A DNA stretch of 64,000 nucleotides from Rhodococcoides fascians A25f (lineage in GTDB: Bacteria > Actinomycetota > Actinomycetes > Mycobacteriales > Mycobacteriaceae), in NCBI RefSeq assembly GCF_000760935.2, contig NZ_CP049744.1:2631001-2695000 (forward strand), given 5' to 3'. Numbering within the stretch: the stretch's first letter is position 1; each line of letters starts with the position of its first letter. Made by a program: the position numbers and the translations under genes. Positions 35,168 to 44,864 of the stretch are shown piece after piece. The notes under the pieces are model-generated. The model did no database searches and was not told the origin of the DNA. It worked only from the letters and a program-made list of their open reading frames with translations.

Positions 35168-35206
35168 CGGCCCTGCCGCAGAACCTCGAGTTCCGGGGCA
35201 GGGCCG
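35168..35206 (-). terminator. Hairpin downstream of the DoxX-repeat gene
   Basis: A 10-bp stem CGGCCCTGCC (35168-35177) with partner GGCAGGGCCG at 35197-35206. It lies 37 bp past the stop codon of the DoxX-type gene and upstream of helD. No T run, so termination strength is uncertain. Confidence 0.55.
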
Positions 35207-35242
35207 CTGTGCACGAGCGTGCGCTCGTTGTGTCCGCGAGGA

Positions 35243-36433
35243 CTACTTGGCGTACTGCTGAATCTTCTTGTCCAGATTCTTCTGAGCCTTGGCGACTCGC
35301 TTTTCGAGCTTGGCGCGGGCCTGCTCGGTGACCTTCTCCAGCTCCTTGCTCTGCTTTTCGGCGCGCTTGCGAGCGCGCTTGCCGAGTGTCTCCACGCGAT
35401 CGGACGCCAGATCGGCCCACGTGACTCCGCGCTTCTGAGCCTCGTCGGCGAGGACGGAGCCCTTCTCAGCGGCCAGATCGGCGAGCTTGGATGCCCGCTT
35501 CTGCGCGACGTCGGCCAGTTCGACGCGACGATCCGCGGCTACGTCGACGAGCTTCGACCCACGCTTCTGCGCGAGTTCGGCCAGGTCGGTTCCGCGGTGC
35601 GCTGCCTTGTCGGCGAGCTTGGACCCGCGCTTCTGGGCCTCGTCGGCCAAGTCGCTGCCGCGGTCGGCGGCGAGCTCGGCGAGCTTGGACCCGCGCTTCT
35701 GTGCTTCCTCGGCCAGTTCGGAGCCCTTGTCGGCTGCGATATGAGCCCAGCGGCTCAGTGCCGGCTGAGCAACCTCGGCCAACTCCGAGCCCTTATCGGT
35801 AGCGATGTCCGCGAGCTTGGCCAACTTGGGCTGGGCGGCGTCGGCGAACTTGGCCAGCTTCGGCTGGGCAGCCTCGGCGAGATCGGCGCTGCGGCTCGCG
35901 GCGACGGCTGCGATTTCCTTGACGCGCTCACCGGTCTCGTGGGTGGAGTGCCCCGGCAGTGCCGAGACGACGGTCTCCTGCGCGCGGCGTGCTGCCCGCT
36001 TGCTGCGCCATGCGACGGACGGCTTGCCCTCGGTGTCGACGGCCGCGATGAGCAGTCCGCCGAGGAGGCTCAGGTTCTTGAAGAAGTGGATGCGCTGCGC
36101 AGCCTTGGTCTCCGGGTCGGTCTCGTTCCAGAAGGCGTGACCCGCCAGCGTCGTCGGAACGAGGCTTCCGGCCAGTGCGATCGATGCGATGCGTGGTGCC
36201 TTGCCGGTCGCCAACAGAATGCCGCCCGCAACCTGAATGCCGCCGTTGATGCGAACCAGCGTCTCCGGGTCCTCGGGCACATTCGCGGTGACCTCGTTCG
36301 GCAGCGCGTCCTTGCCCTGCTCGATCAGCGGAGCGGCAACCTTGGCCTTGCCACTGGGGTTACGGAGTGCGTCGACGCCCCCGGCGATGAAGATCGTAGA
36401 CATCAACGGACGGGCGATACGGCGGACCAGCAT
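35243..36433 (-). CDS. DoxX-family membrane protein with C-terminal 22-residue helical repeats
   Basis: A 396-residue protein in two parts. Residues 1-140 are a DoxX domain with about four hydrophobic segments (for example MSTIFIAGGVDALRNP, INGGIQVAGGILLATGK, FFKNLSLLGGLLIAAVDT). Residues about 165-396 are highly charged and helical: five units starting AQKR at residues 244, 266, 288, 310 and 332, exactly 22 apart, preceded by degenerate units (AAQPKLAKFAD). A Lys-rich tail KAQKNLDKKIQQYAK closes the protein. The 11/22-residue period is that of apolipoprotein and perilipin-type amphipathic helices. Role unknown; lipid surface binding is inferred. Monocistronic with its own hairpin. Confidence 0.88.
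   Translation of the reverse strand: MLVRRIARPLMSTIFIAGGVDALRNPSGKAKVAAPLIEQGKDALPNEVTANVPEDPETLVRINGGIQVAGGILLATGKAPRIASIALAGSLVPTTLAGHAFWNETDPETKAAQRIHFFKNLSLLGGLLIAAVDTEGKPSVAWRSKRAARRAQETVVSALPGHSTHETGERVKEIAAVAASRSADLAEAAQPKLAKFADAAQPKLAKLADIATDKGSELAEVAQPALSRWAHIAADKGSELAEEAQKRGSKLAELAADRGSDLADEAQKRGSKLADKAAHRGTDLAELAQKRGSKLVDVAADRRVELADVAQKRASKLADLAAEKGSVLADEAQKRGVTWADLASDRVETLGKRARKRAEKQSKELEKVTEQARAKLEKRVAKAQKNLDKKIQQYAK
35375..35704 (-). repeat. Five 66-bp coding repeats (22-residue units)
   Basis: The units encode AQKRGSKLAELAADRGSDLA-like sequence. The spacing is exact at 66 bp over five copies, while bases between copies have drifted, so the period is held by selection on the protein rather than by recent duplication. 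Confidence 0.85.
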
Positions 36434-36566
36434 TGACAGCCTCCTGCGTAGTTTCTCGTGTCATCGGCGTTAGGACATCGCACAGCGGTCGGGGAAACCT
36501 ACCGGGGTGCGTCCTTTTGTCACACTATTCATACCCCGTGTTCGACGGTCTCAAGCGCGCCGATCG

Positions 36567-37241
36567 TCACCAGCCCCGTTCGCGCCATTCGGCCAGGTGA
36601 GGGCGCTCGGCACCGAGTGTGGTGTCCTTTCCGTGGCCCGGGTAGACCACGGTGTCGTCGCCGAAACGGTCGAACAACTTTGCCGTCACGTCGTCGAGAA
36701 GGTGGGTGAAGTCCTCCGGGCTTCCAGTTTTTCCGACGCCCCCGGGGAAGAGTGAATCTCCGGTGAAGAGATGGGTGCGGGTGCCGTCCGTATCGGTCAG
36801 CGCGAGTGCGATGGAACCGGGGGTGTGTCCGGTCAGGTGCACCACGTCGAACGTGAGCTCGCCCACCGTCACCGTGTCCCGATCGGCGAGCAGGCGGTCC
36901 GGAGCGACGGGCAGCGGCTCGGCATCGAGTGCGTGAGCGGCCGTCGGTGACTCCGTGCCACCGGCGATGTCCGCCAGCGCCTGCCAGTGGTCGGCGTGCT
37001 GATGCGTCGTCACGATGAGCGAGAGCGTCGGTGCGTTCTCGTCGATGAGCAGCGAAATGCGTTCGGCCTCGTTGGCGGCGTCGATCAGCACCGAATGACC
37101 CGTTGCGGAACAGACGACCAAGTAGGTGTTGTTGTCCATGGGGCCGACCGACATCTTCGTGATCGTCGCGCCGGGAATCGTGCGCCGCTGCGGCTGCGAA
37201 CCCTGAGAGACGACGCCGGTGTAGTTGTCGTCGATGACCAT
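36567..37241 (-). CDS. MBL-fold metallo-hydrolase (glyoxalase II-like)
   Basis: A 224-residue metallo-beta-lactamase fold enzyme. Metal ligands are TTHQHADHWQAL near residue 92, the HLTGHTPGSIALAL histidine near 145 and the GDSLFPGGVGK aspartate near 168, with PGHGKDTTLG near 208. These are the glyoxalase II/hydroxyacyl-glutathione hydrolase pattern; actinobacteria would use mycothiol or another thioester substrate. The ATG at 37241 (MVIDDNYTG) matches the family start as I know it. Longer readings from 37340 or a TTG at 37370 would overlap the uvrA promoter. Divergent from uvrA. Confidence 0.88.
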   Translation of the reverse strand: MVIDDNYTGVVSQGSQPQRRTIPGATITKMSVGPMDNNTYLVVCSATGHSVLIDAANEAERISLLIDENAPTLSLIVTTHQHADHWQALADIAGGTESPTAAHALDAEPLPVAPDRLLADRDTVTVGELTFDVVHLTGHTPGSIALALTDTDGTRTHLFTGDSLFPGGVGKTGSPEDFTHLLDDVTAKLFDRFGDDTVVYPGHGKDTTLGAERPHLAEWRERGW

Positions 37242-37318
37242 GAGGTGCTCGTCCATTTCGAGGACGCTACCGTCGGCGGCCCGACGAGGGGCGTCGGGGT
37301 CGTGCACGTGGAAAAGTG

Positions 37319-37340
37319 TGTCGGTGCCTGGATCTACCAT
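37319..37340 (+). promoter_or_regulatory. uvrA promoter, RecA-NDp match
   Basis: TGTCGGTG (37319-37326), eight bases, TACCAT (37335-37340). Apart from the weakly conserved first T it equals TTGTCRGTG-N8-TAnnnT. The start would be near 37347, giving a leader of about 170 nt that includes a hairpin (37350-37367) and a 21-bp palindrome (37395-37415). Confidence 0.75.
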
Positions 37341-37394
37341 TGCTACTGCGTGAGGTTCGTCCCTCACCAAGACAGGTTTTCGACGTGGGGTCGT

Positions 37395-37415
37395 CGGTTA
37401 CACGACGTGTAACCG
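37395..37415. promoter_or_regulatory. Perfect 21-bp palindrome in the uvrA leader
   Basis: CGGTTACAC (37395-37403), GAC, GTGTAACCG (37407-37415). As DNA it is a textbook dimer operator; as RNA it would be a 9-bp stem in the uvrA leader. No regulator gene is adjacent. Confidence 0.6.
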
Positions 37416-37516
37416 GTGCATCGGCACCACACGTCATCATGCGACTCGACAGTTGCGCAGTGCTGCGTCGAGCAGCGACTCGACTGGACGTGCTCGTTCG
37501 GAAAGAAGGGAACACA

Positions 37517-40447
37517 GTGGCGGATCGCCTGATAGTGCGAGGTGCACGGGAGCACAATCTGCGGGGAGTCGACATCGACCTGCCTCGCGATGCGCTGATC
37601 GTGTTCACAGGTCTGTCCGGCTCGGGCAAGTCGTCCCTCGCCTTCGACACGATCTTCGCCGAAGGTCAGCGTCGCTACGTGGAGTCGCTGTCCGCCTACG
37701 CGCGGCAGTTCCTCGGCCAGATGGACAAGCCGGACGTCGATTTCATCGAGGGGCTCTCGCCTGCGGTCTCCATCGATCAGAAGTCGACCAACCGCAATCC
37801 ACGGTCGACCGTCGGCACCATCACCGAGGTCTACGACTACCTTCGGCTGCTGTACGCCCGTGCCGGCACGGCGCACTGCCCGGTGTGTGGTGAACAGATC
37901 GCGAAGCAGACTCCGCAGCAGATCGTCGATCAGGTGCTGGACATGGAGGAGGGTCTGAAGTTTCAGGTCCTCGCTCCGGTGGTCCGTACCCGCAAGGGCG
38001 AATTCGTCGATCTGTTCGACTCGCTCAACACGCAGGGCTACTCCCGTGTGCGCGTGGACGGCGTCGTACACCAGCTCACCAGTCCTCCTGTTCTCAAGAA
38101 GCAGGAAAAGCACGACATCGAGGTCGTCGTCGACCGCCTGACCGTCAAGTCCAGCTCGAAGCAGAGGTTGACGGATTCGGTCGAAACCGCCCTTCGACTT
38201 GCGGACGGCATCGTCGTTCTGGACTTCGTCGACCGCGACGAGAACGCTCCGGACCGCGAACGCCGGTTCTCCGAGAAGCTCGCGTGCCCCAACGGTCACC
38301 CGTTGTCCATCGACGATCTCGAGCCCCGGTCCTTCTCGTTCAACTCGCCGTACGGTGCCTGCCCCGACTGCGTCGGACTCGGCGTGCGCAAGGAGGTCGA
38401 TCCCGAGCTCGTCGTTCCCGACGGCGATCTCAGCCTCGCCGACGGAGCCATCGCACCGTGGTCGATGGGCCAGACATCGGAGTACTTCGGCCGCCTGCTG
38501 TCCGGGCTCGCCGACGCGATGGGGTTCGATCTGAATGCACCGTGGAACAAGTTGCCCGCCAAGGTCAAGCGAGCGGTCCTCGAAGGCAGCGACCACCAGG
38601 TGCACGTGAAGTACAAGAATCGTTACGGCCGTACGCGCTCGTACTACGCCGAGTTCGAGGGAGTGATGCCGTTCCTGCATCGTCGTCTCGAGCAGACCGA
38701 GTCCGAGCAGATGAAGGAACGCTACGACGGGTACATGCGCGATGTGCCGTGCCCCACGTGCAACGGTGCCAGGCTGCGGCCCGAGATCTTGTCGGTCACG
38801 ATCGCGGCAGGCGACTTCGGTCCGAAGTCGATCGCCGAGGTGTGCGAGCTGTCGATCGCCGATACCGCGAACTTCCTGAACAGCCTCACCCTCGGTCGTC
38901 GTGAGGAGGCGATCGCGGGCCAGGTACTCAAGGAGGTGCAGGCGCGCCTCGGCTTCCTGCTCGACGTCGGCCTGGAATACCTCTCACTGGCTCGAACGGC
39001 CGGCTCCCTGTCCGGCGGCGAGGCCCAGCGAATCCGGCTCGCCACCCAGATCGGATCGGGCCTCGTCGGCGTTCTCTATGTGTTGGACGAGCCTTCGATC
39101 GGTCTGCACCAGCGAGACAACCGTCGGTTGATCGATACGCTGACCCGGCTCCGCGACCTCGGAAACACGCTGATCGTCGTCGAGCACGACGAGGACACCA
39201 TTCGTACCTCCGACTGGATCGTCGACATCGGGCCGTTGGCCGGTGAGCACGGCGGCCGCGTCGTGCACAGCGGCTCGTACGAGGACCTGTTGACCAACGA
39301 GGAATCTCTGACCGGCGCGTACCTTTCCGGGCGGATGGAGATTCCACTGCCGGACACCCGCCGCGTCGTCGACAAGAAGCGTCTGGTGACCGTCGTGGGT
39401 GCCCGCGAACACAATCTGCGCGGTATCGACGTGAGCTTCCCCCTCGGGGTGCTCACCTCGGTCACCGGAGTGTCCGGTTCGGGCAAATCCACGCTTGTCA
39501 ACGACATCCTCGCGACCGTGATGGCCAACAAGCTCAACGGTGCCCGCCAGGTTCCCGGGCGGCACACCCGGATCAACGGACTCGATCAACTCGACAAACT
39601 CGTCCGGGTCGACCAGTCGCCCATCGGACGCACGCCGCGCTCCAACGCGGCAACCTACACCGGGGTCTTCGACAAGATTCGTACGTTGTTCGCAGCCACC
39701 ACCGAGGCCAAGGTGCGCGGCTACCAGCCCGGGCGGTTCTCGTTCAACGTCAAGGGCGGTCGGTGCGAGGCATGCTCGGGCGACGGCACTCTCAAGATCG
39801 AGATGAACTTCCTCCCGGACGTCTACGTTCCGTGCGAGGTCTGTGAGGGCGCGCGGTACAACCGCGAGACACTCGAGGTGCATTACAAGGGCAAGACCAT
39901 CGCCGAGGTTCTGGACATGCCGATCGAGGAGGCCGCGGACTTCTTCGAGGCCATCACCTCGATCCATCGATACCTCAAGACACTTGTCGAGGTCGGTCTC
40001 GGATACGTGCGGCTCGGTCAACCGGCCACCACGTTGTCCGGTGGTGAGGCGCAACGCGTCAAACTGGCCGCTGAATTGCAGAAGCGGTCCACCGGCCGCA
40101 CCGTCTACATTCTCGACGAGCCGACCACCGGCTTGCACTTCGAGGACATCCGGAAGCTACTCGGCGTGGTGAACGGTTTGGTGGACAAGGGCAATACCGT
40201 GATAGTCATCGAGCACAACCTCGATGTCATCAAGGTCTCCGACTGGGTGATCGACATGGGGCCCGAGGGCGGTTCCGGTGGCGGAATGGTTGTGGCGCAG
40301 GGTGATCCGGAGGCCGTGGCGGCTGTGCCGGAAAGCTACACGGGTAAGTTCCTGCAGGAAGCGCTCACTCGTGAGTCGGTTGTTTCGCAGCCGGTGAAAG
40401 CCGCCCCGAAGAAGCGCAGGCCGCGAAAGGTCGCCGCAGTCCGGTAG
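37517..40447 (+). CDS. uvrA: Excinuclease ABC subunit A
   Basis: Damage sensor of nucleotide excision repair, a dimeric ABC ATPase. 976 residues. The first half has Walker [17 protein letters not shown] near residue 32, a CPVC...CPNGH zinc region and the signature [12 protein letters not shown]; the second half has [15 protein letters not shown] near 650, the CEACSGDG...CEVC zinc finger near 750 and a second [12 protein letters not shown]. The GTG start follows GAAGGGAACACA and matches the family start [18 protein letters not shown]. The C-terminal 40 residues are basic. Damage-inducible through the upstream promoter. Confidence 0.97.
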   Translation: MADRLIVRGAREHNLRGVDIDLPRDALIVFTGLSGSGKSSLAFDTIFAEGQRRYVESLSAYARQFLGQMDKPDVDFIEGLSPAVSIDQKSTNRNPRSTVGTITEVYDYLRLLYARAGTAHCPVCGEQIAKQTPQQIVDQVLDMEEGLKFQVLAPVVRTRKGEFVDLFDSLNTQGYSRVRVDGVVHQLTSPPVLKKQEKHDIEVVVDRLTVKSSSKQRLTDSVETALRLADGIVVLDFVDRDENAPDRERRFSEKLACPNGHPLSIDDLEPRSFSFNSPYGACPDCVGLGVRKEVDPELVVPDGDLSLADGAIAPWSMGQTSEYFGRLLSGLADAMGFDLNAPWNKLPAKVKRAVLEGSDHQVHVKYKNRYGRTRSYYAEFEGVMPFLHRRLEQTESEQMKERYDGYMRDVPCPTCNGARLRPEILSVTIAAGDFGPKSIAEVCELSIADTANFLNSLTLGRREEAIAGQVLKEVQARLGFLLDVGLEYLSLARTAGSLSGGEAQRIRLATQIGSGLVGVLYVLDEPSIGLHQRDNRRLIDTLTRLRDLGNTLIVVEHDEDTIRTSDWIVDIGPLAGEHGGRVVHSGSYEDLLTNEESLTGAYLSGRMEIPLPDTRRVVDKKRLVTVVGAREHNLRGIDVSFPLGVLTSVTGVSGSGKSTLVNDILATVMANKLNGARQVPGRHTRINGLDQLDKLVRVDQSPIGRTPRSNAATYTGVFDKIRTLFAATTEAKVRGYQPGRFSFNVKGGRCEACSGDGTLKIEMNFLPDVYVPCEVCEGARYNRETLEVHYKGKTIAEVLDMPIEEAADFFEAITSIHRYLKTLVEVGLGYVRLGQPATTLSGGEAQRVKLAAELQKRSTGRTVYILDEPTTGLHFEDIRKLLGVVNGLVDKGNTVIVIEHNLDVIKVSDWVIDMGPEGGSGGGMVVAQGDPEAVAAVPESYTGKFLQEALTRESVVSQPVKAAPKKRRPRKVAAVR

Positions 40448-40459
40448 CGCCCGCGAACG

Positions 40460-40500
40460 ACGAACGCCGCATCCGATAGTGCACCGGATGCGGCGTTCGT
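40460..40500. terminator. Terminator between uvrA and the DUF1844 gene
   Basis: A 16-bp perfect stem (40460-40475 with 40485-40500), nine-base loop, followed by GTTCG. It lies 12 bp after the uvrA stop codon and 26 bp after the convergent DUF1844 gene. Confidence 0.8.
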
Positions 40501-40526
40501 GTTCGGGTGGTCGTCGATGCTCTCGC

Positions 40527-40913
40527 TCAGTGCGCCGGACCGGTGTACTTCTCGCCTGGGCCCTTTCCTGGCTCGTCCGGGTGGGCCGATGCTTCCCGGA
40601 ATGCGCGCTGCAGTGCTTGCAGTCCATCGCGAATGGGTCCGGCATGGGGGCCGAGGTACTCGACCGACGCGGTGACCAGGCCTGCCAGTGCGGTGATGAC
40701 ACGTCGTGCCTCGTCGAGGTCCAGGTAGGGGCTCTCGGCGGGATCCGGCTCGGAGAGTCCCAACTTCTCGGCTGCGGAACTCATCAGCATGACCGCAGCG
40801 CGGCTGATGACCTCGACCGCGGGGACCTCGGCGAGTTCACGGACTTCGGGCTCGGTGCCGACTGGGTCGACACCCGCGGGATCGCCATCGGCGGGAGTGG
40901 GGGAGCTGGTCAT
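40527..40913 (-). CDS. DUF1844 family protein
   Basis: A 128-residue acidic protein. The central DUF1844 region is AVEVISRAAVMLMSSAAEKLGL, followed by PYLDLDEARRVITALAGLVTASVEYLG near residues 63-90, a helical hairpin found in actinobacteria and some other bacteria. The N-terminal 30 residues and the last 20 are Pro/Gly/Asp-rich and probably disordered. Function unknown. It is divergent from infC in mycobacteria too, which suggests a conserved but unproved link with translation. Start set by the ATG that precedes the acidic leader. Confidence 0.85.
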   Translation of the reverse strand: MTSSPTPADGDPAGVDPVGTEPEVRELAEVPAVEVISRAAVMLMSSAAEKLGLSEPDPAESPYLDLDEARRVITALAGLVTASVEYLGPHAGPIRDGLQALQRAFREASAHPDEPGKGPGEKYTGPAH

Positions 40914-40986
40914 GCCTACGAGAATCCCACGCCGCCTGCGGCCGGGAGAATCGGGTGCCGACGAGTTCGGGGGCAATCGGGCTCGA

Positions 40987-41016
40987 TTGTCGGTTTGTCG
41001 AATCTGCTGGTAGTGT
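40987..41016 (+). promoter_or_regulatory. Probable infC operon promoter
   Basis: TTGTCG (40987-40992), 18-bp spacer, TAGTGT (41011-41016). It would start transcription near 41023, giving a leader of about 355 nt before infC. Confidence 0.55.
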
Positions 41017-41229
41017 GATTTGACGACCGTCTTCGGCGTGCGCTCCTCGATGGAGTTCACCGCACGGAGGCAGCAAGTGGAGCCCGACTCCCACCGGCAC
41101 GTAGCCTTCAACAAGCTACTTCCGGTCCGGTCGCACGATGGAGATCTTCACAGGTTTCCGGCGTGCTTCCTCCCAGTGAGGAGACTGTACGACGACAGTT
41201 GTCGTGCGGGTCGACCGGTCGACATCGGG

Positions 41230-41265
41230 CCCTGCTATCGGTTCACACCGAGAGCGGGGTTTTTT
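41230..41265 (+). terminator. Intrinsic terminator inside the infC leader (attenuator)
   Basis: A 13-bp stem with one mismatch and one G-T pair (arms 41230-41242 and 41247-41259, loop TCAC), followed directly by TTTTTTCTTT. It sits 112 bp upstream of the infC start codon and downstream of the only clear promoter. Long T runs are rare in this genome, so this is very probably a regulated terminator. The preceding 200 nt are expected to form an alternative fold. Confidence 0.75.
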
Positions 41266-41376
41266 CTTTGTAGCGGTTCGTATCGCTGCCGGGGAATGTC
41301 GAGGATCGACGGCAACGGGCTGTGCCAGTGGCAGGCGGTCGGGTTACACACCACACCGCACTACCTAGGAGGCCCC

Positions 41377-42036
41377 ATCAGCACTGAGACCCGCATCAAC
41401 GATCGCATCCGAGTTCCCGAGGTCCGGCTTGTCGGACCGGGCGGTGAACAGGTGGGGATCGTGCGTGTTGAAGATGCACTCCGCTTGGCTCTCGAAGCCG
41501 ACCTCGATCTTGTCGAGGTAGCTCCCGACGCACGTCCGCCGGTCTGCAAGATCATGGACTACGGGAAGTTCAAGTACGAGGCTGCGCAGAAGGCGCGCGA
41601 ATCGCGCAAGAACCAGACGCTCACCGTCATCAAGGAGCAGAAGCTTCGCCCCAAGATCGACGCGCACGACTACGAGACCAAGAAGCGCAACGTCGTTCGC
41701 TTCCTCGAAGCCGGCTCGAAGGTCAAGGTCACCATCATGTTCCGCGGTCGCGAGCAGTCGCGACCCGAACTCGGTTTCCGTCTGCTGCAGCGTTTGGGCG
41801 CGGACGTCGCGGAGCTCGGCTTCGTGGAGACCTCGGCCAAGCAGGACGGCCGCAACATGACGATGGTGTTGGCGCCGCACAAGGGTGCCAAGACTCGCGT
41901 CAAGGCACAGGAGAGCGCAGCGGCACCGCCCGCGCAACGCGCACCGGCTCCCGCGCCGGAACAGCCCGCCGATGCAGCCCCGGCTGCCGAGGCACCGGCC
42001 GCAGCAGCTCCGGCTACTCCGGCGCAGACCAACTGA
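41377..42036 (+). CDS. infC: Translation initiation factor IF-3
   Basis: Binds the 30S subunit and checks the start codon. About 219 residues: the N-domain starts [19 protein letters not shown], with [19 protein letters not shown] at the linker; the C-domain has [16 protein letters not shown] and ends near residue 178. A 40-residue Ala/Pro tail follows. The start codon appears to be ATC, preceded by a perfect AGGAGG four bases away. Rare AUU/AUC starts are a known autoregulatory device of infC. The frame is open far upstream, but the leader terminator lies there, so extension is unlikely. First gene of infC-rpmI-rplT. Confidence 0.93.
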   Translation: MSTETRINDRIRVPEVRLVGPGGEQVGIVRVEDALRLALEADLDLVEVAPDARPPVCKIMDYGKFKYEAAQKARESRKNQTLTVIKEQKLRPKIDAHDYETKKRNVVRFLEAGSKVKVTIMFRGREQSRPELGFRLLQRLGADVAELGFVETSAKQDGRNMTMVLAPHKGAKTRVKAQESAAAPPAQRAPAPAPEQPADAAPAAEAPAAAAPATPAQTN

Positions 42037-42152
42037 GCTTCGTGCTCTACGAGTAAGACAGCCCTACAACTGCTTCGGTGCACAGGTTTTCCGTTGCGCT
42101 GTACGGCTGTGCCATGCAACACCGAAGAGCTATTACAGAAGAAGAGGATTTC

Positions 42153-42347
42153 ATGCCCAAGCAGAAGACCCACAGTGGTGCCAAGAAGCGATTCAAGGTG
42201 TCCGGCAGCGGCAAGATCCTGCGCCAGAAGGCCGGCCGTCGCCACCTGCTCGAGCACAAGCCCACCAAGGTGACTCGTCGCCTCGATGGTGTCGCCGTTG
42301 TCAAGAAGGCCGACGTGCCGCGGATCAAGCGCCTTCTCGGTATCTGA
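42153..42347 (+). CDS. rpmI: 50S ribosomal protein L35
   Basis: A 64-residue very basic protein with the family start [20 protein letters not shown], followed by [16 protein letters not shown] and ending KRLLGI. Start set by a GAAGAGGA site eight bases before the ATG. It lies 116 bp after infC and 86 bp before rplT, the usual order. Confidence 0.97.
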   Translation: MPKQKTHSGAKKRFKVSGSGKILRQKAGRRHLLEHKPTKVTRRLDGVAVVKKADVPRIKRLLGI

Positions 42348-42433
42348 TCCGGCCCGCCGCCGACTGATCTCGGTCGGCTTCATCCCTTACCATTCGGGGT
42401 TTTCACACACCCCCAGATCGACAGGATTCACCA

Positions 42434-42823
42434 GTGGCACGCGTAAAAAGGGCCGTCAACGCCCAGAAGAAGCGCCGTTCGATTCTCGAAGCGTCCAAGG
42501 GCTACCGCGGACAGCGCTCACGTCTGTACACCAAGGCCAAGGAGCAGCAGCTCCACTCGCTCACCTACGCGTACCGGGACCGCCGCGCGCGCAAGGGTGA
42601 TTTCCGCAAGCTGTGGATCACGCGTATCAACGCTGCAGCACGGGCCAACGACATCACGTACAACCGCTTCGTCCAGGGCCTGAAGGCCGCGGGCGTCGAG
42701 GTCGATCGCAAGATCCTCGCCGAGCTTGCTGTGTCGGATGCCGCGGCTTTCGCAAGCCTGGTCGCCATCGCCAAGGCTGCACTGCCTGCCGATGTCAACG
42801 CTCCTGCCGGAGAAGCAGCCTGA
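42434..42823 (+). CDS. rplT: 50S ribosomal protein L20
   Basis: A 129-residue basic protein binding 23S rRNA, with the family start [39 protein letters not shown] and [19 protein letters not shown] near residue 70. The C-terminal globular part ([15 protein letters not shown]) is normal. The start codon is GTG. L20 represses its own operon in many bacteria by binding a leader structure; whether it acts on the infC leader here is unknown. Confidence 0.97.
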   Translation: MARVKRAVNAQKKRRSILEASKGYRGQRSRLYTKAKEQQLHSLTYAYRDRRARKGDFRKLWITRINAAARANDITYNRFVQGLKAAGVEVDRKILAELAVSDAAAFASLVAIAKAALPADVNAPAGEAA

Positions 42824-42861
42824 GCGAGTCGCCGTACGACGATTCAACTCCGAAACGACCC

Positions 42862-44809
<1,948 letters not shown>

Positions 44810-44864
44810 CGCCGCTTCACACCCGCCCCACTTCTTCTCGGATACAAGAAAGAGCTGAGCACAC

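Noticed and set aside
35095..35240. Rifamycin-associated element upstream of helD
   Set aside because: Only the terminator-like hairpin of the DoxX gene and a weak CGAGCG repeat were found; no match to the element as I know it.
33418..35331. 637-residue open frame antisense to helD
   Set aside because: Shadow frame without motifs; HelD motifs are clear on the other strand.
28360..36433. Possible horizontally acquired island
   Set aside because: Base composition and codon use look like the neighbours; no integrase, tRNA junction or terminal repeats.
37242..37370. Longer MBL hydrolase starting at TTG 37370 or ATG 37340
   Set aside because: It would run through the uvrA promoter elements; the family start fits 37241.
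37371..37516. LexA SOS box before uvrA
   Set aside because: CTCGTTCGG near 37494 resembles half a box, but the other half is absent.
41020..41376. In-frame N-terminal extension of IF-3
   Set aside because: The stretch contains the leader terminator, no family similarity, and AGGAGG lies at the ATC start.
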